Positions 1-5,395 of a stretch of 8,801 nucleotides of DNA are shown piece by piece. The position numbers and the translations under genes are program-made. Numbering within the stretch: position 1 is the stretch's first letter; each line of letters begins with the position of its first letter. This stretch comes from Pontiella sp. (lineage in GTDB: Bacteria > Verrucomicrobiota > Kiritimatiellia > Kiritimatiellales > Pontiellaceae), in the NCBI GenBank assembly GCA_029935255.1, contig JAOZKS010000094.1:1-8801 (forward strand), in the 5' to 3' direction. The notes beneath the pieces are model-generated. The model was not told the origin of the DNA and did no database searches. It was given only the letters and a program-made list of their open reading frames with translations.

Positions 1-475
1 AGTTGGAGATGGAAAGGGCGGCAGCCGACCCGCGGATTTCATCAAATGTTTTTCCAACGCAGCCCGTCGCCTTCCACGCCGGCATCCCGCATTCCACATC
101 CGACATCCCACAATACAGCGAATCCTCAACCGGAACATAAACCACACCCATCACCGGAACCCCATCCTTGATCAGCGCAATGTTAACCGTGAATTCACCA
201 TTTTTCTTGATGAACTCCTTCGTGCCATCGAGCGGGTCGACGAGCCAGTAGGTTTTCCAACCCCTCCGTTCTTCCGAGATAACTTCCCCACTCTCCTCGG
301 AGAGCACCGGATAGGGTGTCGTTTCCAAGGCCTCAACAATAATTTCATGAGCGGCCTTGTCGGCCGAAGTCAATGGAGATTCATCGGCCTTGAATTCCAC
401 TTCGAAATCCTGGGCATAAATCTTCAGAATGGCTTCTCCCGCTTCAATGGCGGCTTTGACGGCTACTTCAATCAT
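1..475 (-). CDS. cysQ: 3'(2'),5'-bisphosphate nucleotidase CysQ (C-terminus cut by window edge)
   Basis: The 158 visible residues begin MIEVAVKAAIEAGEAIL and belong to the inositol-monophosphatase fold. The metal-binding box WLVDPLDGTKEFI, the upstream SEESGE acidic motif and NGEFTVNIALI are the typical CysQ form. CysQ hydrolyses 3'-phosphoadenosine 5'-phosphate (PAP), the by-product of PAPS-dependent sulfation or reduction, to AMP in the cytoplasm. The ATG at 475 lies six bases after the glmS stop, so the two genes are almost certainly co-transcribed and perhaps translationally coupled; GGA within the end of glmS could serve as ribosome binding site. The segment between LY and AWK is about five residues longer than in E. 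coli CysQ as I remember it, and is encoded by small repeats at 79-109. The rest of the gene lies left of base 1. A general inositol phosphatase is the main alternative, but the DGTKEFI motif favours CysQ. Confidence 0.92.
   Translation of the reverse strand, partial: MIEVAVKAAIEAGEAILKIYAQDFEVEFKADESPLTSADKAAHEIIVEALETTPYPVLSEESGEVISEERRGWKTYWLVDPLDGTKEFIKKNGEFTVNIALIKDGVPVMGVVYVPVEDSLYCGMSDVECGMPAWKATGCVGKTFDEIRGSAAALSISN
79..109. repeat. Imperfect short tandem repeat inside cysQ
   Basis: On the plus strand the segment reads as successive CATCCC-like units: GCATCCC, GCATTCC, ACATCC, ACATCCC. The outer ten-base units CCGGCATCCC (79-88) and CCGACATCCC (100-109) differ at one base. On the coding strand they encode the CGMSDVECGMP stretch of CysQ, at a place where the family normally has a shorter loop. 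The reading frame stays open. Confidence 0.5.
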
Positions 476-481
476 TCTGAA

Positions 482-2320
482 TTATTCCACGGTCACAGAT
501 TTTGCGAGGTTGCGAGGTTGGTCGATTTCACAGCCGCGGGCGGCGGCGATGTGGTAGGACAACAGTTGCAACGCCACAACCGTCGGAATCGGGGCGATGC
601 ACGGCGGGCAGTCGGGAACGACGATCATATCGTCGAACCCTTCGGCCGTCGCTTCATCCCCTTCAGTCACAACGGCAATGACCGGGGCTTTGCGGGCCTT
701 GCACTCTTCAGCATTTCCCATGGTTTTTTCCTTGCCCGGAATATTGTTCAGCAGCGCAACGATCGGTGTGGTTTCTTCAAGCAAAGCGATGGGGCCGTGC
801 TTGAGTTCGGCGGCGTGATAGCCTTCGGCATGGATATAGCTGATTTCCTTCAGCTTAAGCGCGCCTTCCAAGGCGACCGGATAGAGATAGCCTCGCCCAA
901 TGAAGAAAGCATTTTGCTTATCTGCATATTTTTCCGCCACGGCCTTAATGGCCTCGTTCTGCGCCAACACCTTTTCAACCAGCTCGGGAAGACGCTCGAT
1001 CCAGCGGCAAAGTTCTTCGCCTTGATGGCGCGGCATACGACGACCCCGCGCCAACTTCAGCGCCATCATCAGTAAGACGGCCACCTGGCACGTAAAGGCC
1101 TTGGTGGAGGCCACGCCAATTTCTGGCCCCGCATGCAAATAGATTCCACGGCCTGTTTCGCGGGCAATGGTCGATCCCACCACGTTGCAGAGTCCGGCCA
1201 CCACGGCACCTTTATGCTTGGCTTCGCGCACGGCGGCCAGGGTGTCGGCCGTTTCGCCCGACTGGCTGATGGCCACCACCAAATCCAGGGGGGTGACGAT
1301 CGGATTGCGATATCGAAATTCTGCCGCCTGCTCCACTTCGGCAGGAATGCCGGCCATCTCTTCAATGGCGTATTCACCCACCATACCGGCATTCATCGAA
1401 GTGCCGCAGCCCACCACCAGCACGCGATTAATCTGTGCGGTGTCGCGCGGCGAAAAGTCGAGCCCGGAAAGAATGGCCGTTCCCATTTCAAAATCAAGCC
1501 GCCCGCGAATGGCATTGCGGATGGCACTGGGTTGCTCGAACATTTCCTTGAGCATGAAGTGGGCATATTCCCCCTTCTCGGCCGCATCAATATCCCAGTC
1601 CATCTCCGTCACCTCACGACTGATCGGAGCATGCTGGAGGTCGAACATCTTCACCCCGTCGGCCGTAATAACGGCCATGTCGTAGTCTTCAAGATACATC
1701 GCATCGCGGGTGTGCGGAATGATGGCCGAGGCATCGCTGGCGATCAATGTTTCCTCGGCACCGAGCCCGATCACAATCGGGCTTCCGCAACGCGCCGCAA
1801 CCAACTTGCCCGGTTCCTTGTCGGTCAGCACCACGATGCCGTAGGTTCCTTTAACCTTCTTGAGCGCTTCGCTCACGGCCTTTTCCAGGTTGTCTTTATA
1901 GCAATAGGCGATCAGCTGAACGAGCACCTCGGAATCCGTCTCGGAAACACATTCGATTCCATGCTGTGAAAGCCCCGCCTTAATTTCCTTATAGTTTTCA
2001 ATAATGCCGTTATGCACCATGACGAAATGGCCGGAGGCATCGAGGTGCGGATGGGCATTCACTTCGTTTGGTGCGCCATGCGTTGCCCAGCGGGTATGCC
2101 CAATGCCCAGATGGGCGTGCTGCATGGAATCCAAGTCCGAGCCATCGACTTTTTCGCGAAGGCCTTTGATTTTTCCGGGATTCTTCACCAGTCCAATCAC
2201 CCCATCGTGCAGGCAGGCCACACCGGCCGAATCGTATCCGCGATATTCCATCCGGCGCAGTCCATCCACCAGAATTTCCGATGCCTTCCGTTTTCCAAAA
2301 TAACCAACAATTCCACACAT
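482..2320 (-). CDS. glmS: Glutamine--fructose-6-phosphate aminotransferase (isomerizing) GlmS
   Basis: The 612-residue protein has the normal family length (about 609 in E. coli). It makes glucosamine-6-phosphate from fructose-6-phosphate and glutamine, the entry step to UDP-GlcNAc and hence to peptidoglycan, LPS and exopolysaccharide. The N-terminal class II glutaminase starts MCGIVGYFG, with Cys2 becoming the catalytic N-terminal nucleophile. EYRGYDSAG (25-33), HTRWATHG (75-82) and HNGIIENY (103-110) follow. Two SIS domains come next, with GCGTSMNAG and SQSGETADT in the first and GRGYLYPVALEGALKLKE and HAEGYHAAELKHGP in the second. The C-terminus PRNLAKSVTVE is canonical. The ATG at 2320 is fixed by the catalytic Cys2; AGGA lies nine bases upstream. 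The gene follows a 144-base leader with an ops-like element and is followed six bases later by cysQ. No glmS ribozyme core was recognised in the leader. Confidence 0.97.
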   Translation of the reverse strand: MCGIVGYFGKRKASEILVDGLRRMEYRGYDSAGVACLHDGVIGLVKNPGKIKGLREKVDGSDLDSMQHAHLGIGHTRWATHGAPNEVNAHPHLDASGHFVMVHNGIIENYKEIKAGLSQHGIECVSETDSEVLVQLIAYCYKDNLEKAVSEALKKVKGTYGIVVLTDKEPGKLVAARCGSPIVIGLGAEETLIASDASAIIPHTRDAMYLEDYDMAVITADGVKMFDLQHAPISREVTEMDWDIDAAEKGEYAHFMLKEMFEQPSAIRNAIRGRLDFEMGTAILSGLDFSPRDTAQINRVLVVGCGTSMNAGMVGEYAIEEMAGIPAEVEQAAEFRYRNPIVTPLDLVVAISQSGETADTLAAVREAKHKGAVVAGLCNVVGSTIARETGRGIYLHAGPEIGVASTKAFTCQVAVLLMMALKLARGRRMPRHQGEELCRWIERLPELVEKVLAQNEAIKAVAEKYADKQNAFFIGRGYLYPVALEGALKLKEISYIHAEGYHAAELKHGPIALLEETTPIVALLNNIPGKEKTMGNAEECKARKAPVIAVVTEGDEATAEGFDDMIVVPDCPPCIAPIPTVVALQLLSYHIAAARGCEIDQPRNLAKSVTVE

Positions 2321-2363
2321 AATTTAAAATCCTAAGGGATAATCCGTATTTCCAGTCTGCCGG

Positions 2364-2376
2364 GCACGCTGCCGCC
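2364..2376 (-). promoter_or_regulatory. ops-like (JUMPstart) element in the glmS leader
   Basis: On the minus strand this is GGCGGCAGCGTGC, differing only at position 6 (C for T) from the E. coli ops core GGCGGTAGCGTGC. In E. coli, ops pauses RNA polymerase and recruits RfaH through the non-template DNA strand. Here the element is correctly oriented for glmS-cysQ and sits directly downstream of a gene for an RfaH-like protein. By rough calculation a match this good in about 280 positions is expected by chance at roughly 2 in 10,000. Function is inferred. Confidence 0.6.
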
Positions 2377-2385
2377 CTTGGTCGA

Positions 2386-2403
2386 TCAGCCTCTTTCGGC
2401 TGA
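2386..2403 (-). promoter_or_regulatory. Leader hairpin just upstream of the ops-like element
   Basis: The minus-strand transcript can form a six-base-pair stem, TCAGCC and GGCTGA, around a GAAAGA loop. It ends nine bases before the ops-like element. JUMPstart leaders in other bacteria also combine stem-loops with ops, so it may be part of the same signal. No U-run follows, so it is not a terminator. Confidence 0.4.
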
Positions 2404-2431
2404 AACCTTCTTCGTTTCGCTAAAATGTAGA

Positions 2432-2454
2432 GAACATCCAACCATTGGATATTC
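2432..2454 (-). other. Palindrome / hairpin after the RfaH-like gene
   Basis: The minus strand reads GAATATCCAA, TGG, TTGGATGTTC, giving a ten-pair stem (one G-T wobble) with a three-base loop, starting 11 bases after the stop of the RfaH-like gene. The stem is AT-rich and is followed only by the weak tract TCTACATTTTAG. It could be a poor terminator or attenuator, an mRNA 3'-end stabiliser, or a dispersed palindromic repeat; the sequence does not decide. Confidence 0.45.
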
Positions 2455-2464
2455 GGCTGTGAGG

Positions 2465-3016
2465 TTATTCTTCCACAGCCATGGGATGTTGCACCCGATG
2501 TTCCAGTGCGGAGATCGGGAAATCGGCTTCCACCAATGTGCCCATCATTTCCATCAATACGCCCACGCGTTCCTGCGCCGACATCATCTTGATTACTTTC
2601 ACTTTCAGGCCCCGCATCGAGCCTTCTAAAATGGTGGTTTCCTCGCCGACTTCCAGCGGCGCAACGGCATCCACAACGCTCTCGGCATCCAGATCATTCC
2701 GGAGCGATTCTATAATCGATTCCGGTATGGGAATAAATTTTCCATTGAACGCAGGAAGGGTCAGTACGCCGGGGGCATAGGAAACCGCGCGCTTCATATT
2801 AAATAGGTCGAACCGCACAAATAGATAGCCCGGAAACATGGCTTCCTGAAACCAGACCGGACCCCGAACGGTCTTGCGTTGGAATCGGATTTGCGGACAG
2901 AAGACCTCCAGATTGTGGAGCGACTCCAGACCGCCCGCGGCCATCCGTTCCTTCTTGGGTTTTGATCGCACGCAGTACCAGCGCTCCCCCGATTCAAACT
3001 GTTTAGACAGGTTCAT
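2465..3016 (-). CDS. RfaH-like transcription antitermination protein (NusG family)
   Basis: The protein has 183 residues. The NusG N-terminal domain runs from RWYCVRSKPKKER (12-24) to about residue 108. It includes KTVRGPVWFQEAMFPGYLFVRFD (48-70), which aligns closely with the VRG and PLFPNYLFVEFD segments of E. coli RfaH. A KOW-type C-terminal domain follows at about 120-166, centred on TTILEGSMRGLKVKV. Such specialised NusG paralogues bind RNA polymerase at particular leaders and suppress pausing and termination through long polysaccharide operons. The ATG at 3016 lies three bases after the stop of the GbsR-like gene, so coupled translation is likely; no clear Shine-Dalgarno sequence precedes it. 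It is unlikely to be housekeeping NusG, because it is not next to secE or ribosomal protein genes. UpxY and LoaP are related alternatives, but the adjacent ops-like element favours an RfaH-type mode. Confidence 0.85.
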   Translation of the reverse strand: MNLSKQFESGERWYCVRSKPKKERMAAGGLESLHNLEVFCPQIRFQRKTVRGPVWFQEAMFPGYLFVRFDLFNMKRAVSYAPGVLTLPAFNGKFIPIPESIIESLRNDLDAESVVDAVAPLEVGEETTILEGSMRGLKVKVIKMMSAQERVGVLMEMMGTLVEADFPISALEHRVQHPMAVEE

Positions 3017-3019
3017 TCG

Positions 3020-3517
3020 CTAGTTACCGATCAGTTTCAGGATGAGCGGAAGCATCTTGCTCGCGCGTTTTTGCCAGTTTTCCAGCAGATCGATTTTTTC
3101 CTCCAGAACGTCCCTATCATCATTTTCATGGGCATCAAGCAACTCGCGAATCCGTACAATCCGATCCTTGCCGTTGTGCACATGGGGCTGAATTTGTTCA
3201 CCCGCAAACCCGGAGGCCATCTTACGCAGCGAGGTTTCCGCCACATAATGGTCCTTGCGATCCCCCGGAATATACACGGTACGGATTGCGCCAAACGAGC
3301 GAAGAATCTTCAAACCCTGGCTCGTCGAACCTTTGCTGATGTTAAGACGGATTCGGCAATCATCAAGACAGAACGGATCTGCGGAAATAAAGAGCAGCCC
3401 GTAGATTTCTCCCACCGAGCGCGGAAGGTTCAGCACATCGGCCATCCGGATAAAAAGCTCGATCACCTCGCGCTCCACCTCAGAAAGAACCTCTTTTTTT
3501 TCAAGCACCTGATTCAT
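3020..3517 (-). CDS. GbsR/MarR-family transcriptional regulator
   Basis: From the ATG at 3517 the protein has 165 residues. It has the GbsR-type winged helix-turn-helix: VGEIYGLLFISADPFCLDD (35-53), then LNISKGSTSQGLKILRSFGAIRTV (58-81), and the wing with IPGDRKDHY. A charged helical C-terminus (about 115-165, LLDAHENDDRDVLEEKIDLLENW) probably dimerises. The frame stays open upstream to a TTG at 3583. I prefer the ATG because similarity starts just after it, and the longer version would translate through the probable promoter and operator. No ribosome binding site precedes the ATG, so the message may be leaderless. The gene heads the operon with the RfaH-like gene and is divergent from cysH. 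DNA-binding regulation of this operon, including itself, is likely. The inducer is unknown, and nothing ties it to glycine betaine as in Bacillus GbsR. Confidence 0.85.
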   Translation of the reverse strand: MNQVLEKKEVLSEVEREVIELFIRMADVLNLPRSVGEIYGLLFISADPFCLDDCRIRLNISKGSTSQGLKILRSFGAIRTVYIPGDRKDHYVAETSLRKMASGFAGEQIQPHVHNGKDRIVRIRELLDAHENDDRDVLEEKIDLLENWQKRASKMLPLILKLIGN

Positions 3518-3519
3518 AA

Positions 3520-3539
3520 TGTTCAATTTATACTGAACA
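3520..3539. promoter_or_regulatory. Inverted repeat, candidate operator of the GbsR-like regulator
   Basis: A perfect six-base inverted repeat, TGTTCA-N8-TGAACA, ends two bases before the regulator's ATG and covers the candidate -10 box. Its position suits autorepression. The assignment to this regulator is inferred from location only. Confidence 0.5.
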
Positions 3540-3555
3540 AGTCGGCCCCCCGCAA
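3527..3555 (-). promoter_or_regulatory. Candidate promoter of the gbsR-like/rfaH-like operon
   Basis: The minus strand has TTGCGG (3555-3550), a 17-base spacer and TATAAA (3532-3527). Transcription would start within a few bases of the ATG at 3517, giving a leaderless or nearly leaderless message. The -35 matches consensus at only three of six bases. Confidence 0.35.
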
Positions 3556-3604
3556 CCTTTTTCTCCCCTGAATTTGACCTCAATCCAAGAGGAATGCGGG
3601 GCGA

Positions 3605-3633
3605 TATGGTTATATCACGTATTACAGTATAAT
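3605..3633 (+). promoter_or_regulatory. Candidate cysH operon promoter
   Basis: TATAAT at 3628-3633 is a perfect -10 box, placed to give a 5' leader of about 70 bases before cysH. The -35 position (TATGGT at 17-base spacing) is weak, which fits a promoter needing an activator. The inverted repeat GATAT-GGTT-ATATC (3603-3616) lies across that region. Alternative -10 candidates in this AT-rich stretch are TATACT (3647-3652) and TATATAA (3670-3676). Confidence 0.45.
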
Positions 3634-3655
3634 ATTCCTCATGTTTTATACTTTA
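3633..3655 (+). promoter_or_regulatory. Candidate CymR/Rrf2 operator in the cysH promoter
   Basis: The 23-base segment starting TATTCC and ending CTTTA matches 11 of 16 specified positions of the inverted Bacillus CymR consensus, as I recall it (AATTCC-N-AT-N3-WAT-N2-G-N-WTTA). It directly abuts the TATAAT box and would cover the transcription start. ATTCC recurs at 3658-3662. A CymR-like gene closes this operon. The match is partial and the consensus comes from a distant phylum. Confidence 0.3.
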
Positions 3656-3710
3656 CTATTCCGATCATCTATATAAGTTCTACCCCTTAATTAAACCGGA
3701 CGGAGCAAGC

Positions 3711-4421
3711 ATGCGTGAAATAAACCCCGAAAACATTGATCATTTCCAAACTGAACTCAAAGGAGCCTCGGCGGAGGAAGTTGTGGAATTTGCGGCTCAA
3801 AATCTTCAATCGCCCCTATTTTCAACCTCTCTCGGACAGGAAGACCAGGTCATTACCGACCTCATTGCAAAAGGAAAACACACGATACCGATTTTCACGC
3901 TCGATACAGGACGTCTCTTCCCAGAAACCTATACCCTCATTGCCGAGACCGAGGAAAAACTCGGGCTTAAAATAAAACTCGCCTTCCCCGATGCCGCCGA
4001 AGTCGAACAAATGGTTGCCAAAGAGGGTATAGATCTATTTCGCAAAAGTATCGAAGCACGTAAGCGGTGCTGCGGAGTGCGCAAGGTCAAGCCGCTTAAA
4101 CGCTTTCTTGGAACATCCACGGGCTGGATCTGCGGCCTGCGCCGCGACCAATCCCCCACCCGCACTGAAATGCATGCCGTTGAATGGGATGCAGGAAACT
4201 GCATTCCAAAGTTCAACCCGCTCATCGACTGGACGCTTGAGGATGTGCAGCAGTATTTAAAGGACAACCAGGTTCCCTATAACCCGCTACACGACCAAGG
4301 GTTCATCAGCATTGGATGCGCTTGCTGCACCCGTGCCATCCAGCCCGGCGAAGACCTCCGTTCCGGTCGATGGTGGTGGGAAAACCCCGAACAAAAAGAG
4401 TGCGGCCTGCATTCGCACTAA
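3711..4421 (+). CDS. cysH: Assimilatory adenylyl-sulfate (APS) reductase, CysH family
   Basis: The 236-residue cytoplasmic enzyme reduces activated sulfate to sulfite using thioredoxin-type reductant. The PP-loop variant STSLGQEDQ (38-46) is followed by LDTGRLFPETY, the substrate-binding CGLRRDQSPTR, and the C-terminal catalytic cysteine in ECGLH (Cys231). The pair Cys120-Cys121 (RKRCCGVRKVKPL) and Cys203-x-x-Cys206 (GCACCTRAI) is the [4Fe-4S] ligand set of bacterial APS reductases, absent from E. coli-type PAPS reductases. APS is therefore the expected substrate (EC 1.8.4.10). Between the CxxC cysteines, Cys205 replaces the usual proline. The start is well supported by GGAG five bases before the ATG. 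It is the first gene of cysH-cysD-cysN-cymR-like; cysD follows after 26 bases. Confidence 0.93.
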   Translation: MREINPENIDHFQTELKGASAEEVVEFAAQNLQSPLFSTSLGQEDQVITDLIAKGKHTIPIFTLDTGRLFPETYTLIAETEEKLGLKIKLAFPDAAEVEQMVAKEGIDLFRKSIEARKRCCGVRKVKPLKRFLGTSTGWICGLRRDQSPTRTEMHAVEWDAGNCIPKFNPLIDWTLEDVQQYLKDNQVPYNPLHDQGFISIGCACCTRAIQPGEDLRSGRWWWENPEQKECGLHSH

Positions 4422-4447
4422 GAATCTAAACCAACTAGGAAAAACCC

Positions 4448-5350
4448 ATGAAACATCAACTCAGCCAATTAAAACAACTGGAAGCAGAAAGCATCCGCAT
4501 CATACGCGATGCCTACAGCCAGTTTGAAAACCCCGTCATGCTCTACTCCATCGGCAAAGACTCCGGCGTGATGGTTCGACTCGCGCAGAAAGCCTTCTTT
4601 CCTGGCAAAGTCCCCTTCCCGCTCCTGCACATTGATTCCACCTTTAAATTCAAGGAGATGATTCAGTTCCGCGACCGCTTCTGCAAAGAAGAAGGCCTCG
4701 ACCTGCTGGTACATTCCAACGAAGAGGGTCGCGCCGCCGGAGCAAATCCATTTGATCTGGGCAGCCGGAAATATACCGACCTCATGAAAACACAAGCGCT
4801 TCTGGCGGCACTCGACCATCATAAGTTCGACTGCGCTTTTGGCGGAGCCCGCCGCGACGAGGAAAAATCCCGCGCCAAGGAACGGATCTTTTCCTTCCGC
4901 GACCAACACCACCAGTGGGATCCTAAAAACCAGCGCCCGGAGCTGTGGGCCAACTACAACGCCCGCGTCAACCCCGGTGAAAGCGTTCGTGTTTTCCCGC
5001 TCTCCAACTGGACCGAACTTGATGTCTGGCAATACATCCGCCTTGAAAACATTCCGATCGTCCCGCTTTACTTCGCCAAAAAACGCCCCGTCGTCAACCG
5101 CGACGGCATGTGGGTGATGGTCGACGACGACCGCCTCCCGCTCGACGGCGAAGTGCCCGAAGAACGGATGGTCCGCTTCCGCACACTCGGTTGCTATCCA
5201 CTTACCGGAGCGATCGAATCCGAGGCCGATACCGTCGAAAAAATCGTTGAGGAAATGATGACCACCCGCTTGAGCGAACGCTCCACCCGCGCCATCGATC
5301 GCGACGGCGATGCCTCGATGGAGCAGAAGAAGAGAGAAGGATATTTTTAG
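4448..5350 (+). CDS. cysD: Sulfate adenylyltransferase subunit 2 (small subunit) CysD
   Basis: The 300-residue protein matches the family length (302 in E. coli). CysD is the catalytic N-type ATP pyrophosphatase subunit of ATP sulfurylase. With the GTPase CysN it forms adenylyl sulfate and pyrophosphate from ATP and sulfate. Visible motifs are the PP-loop YSIGKDSGVM (33-42), LHIDSTFKFKEM, FGGARRDEEKSRAKERIFSFRD (131-152) with the basic substrate-binding residues, and the conserved WDPKNQRPELWANYN and FPLSNWTELDVWQYI blocks. The end, TRAIDRDGDASMEQKKREGYF, is canonical. AGGA lies seven bases before the ATG. The gene sits 26 bases after cysH and 45 before cysN, so a single operon is likely. Nothing appears degenerate. 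Confidence 0.96.
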   Translation: MKHQLSQLKQLEAESIRIIRDAYSQFENPVMLYSIGKDSGVMVRLAQKAFFPGKVPFPLLHIDSTFKFKEMIQFRDRFCKEEGLDLLVHSNEEGRAAGANPFDLGSRKYTDLMKTQALLAALDHHKFDCAFGGARRDEEKSRAKERIFSFRDQHHQWDPKNQRPELWANYNARVNPGESVRVFPLSNWTELDVWQYIRLENIPIVPLYFAKKRPVVNRDGMWVMVDDDRLPLDGEVPEERMVRFRTLGCYPLTGAIESEADTVEKIVEEMMTTRLSERSTRAIDRDGDASMEQKKREGYF

Positions 5351-5395
5351 CAGGTTGGCTTAGCCCTTATATTTTAGATTTCAAAAGGATACCCC

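Noticed and set aside
1133..1969. Long plus-strand open frame (278 codons) antisense to glmS
   Set aside because: It lies wholly inside the well-conserved glmS gene, shows no recognisable domain, and arises from codon bias on the opposite strand.
2010..2441. Minus-strand 143-codon frame running through the leader into glmS
   Set aside because: It overlaps the start of glmS in another frame, its product is low-similarity and Arg/Pro-rich, and the leader part is better explained by hairpins and the ops-like site.
2321..2464. glmS ribozyme in the leader
   Set aside because: No glmS ribozyme core was recognisable, and that element is mainly known from Gram-positive bacteria; the ops-like arrangement explains the leader better.
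3518..3583. N-terminal extension of the GbsR-like protein from a TTG at 3583
   Set aside because: It would encode an unconserved basic stretch through the candidate promoter and palindrome; family similarity starts just after the ATG at 3517.
3628..3676. Three separate promoters for cysH
   Set aside because: The region is AT-rich, so TATACT and TATATAA probably arise by composition; only TATAAT at 3628-3633 is a full match.
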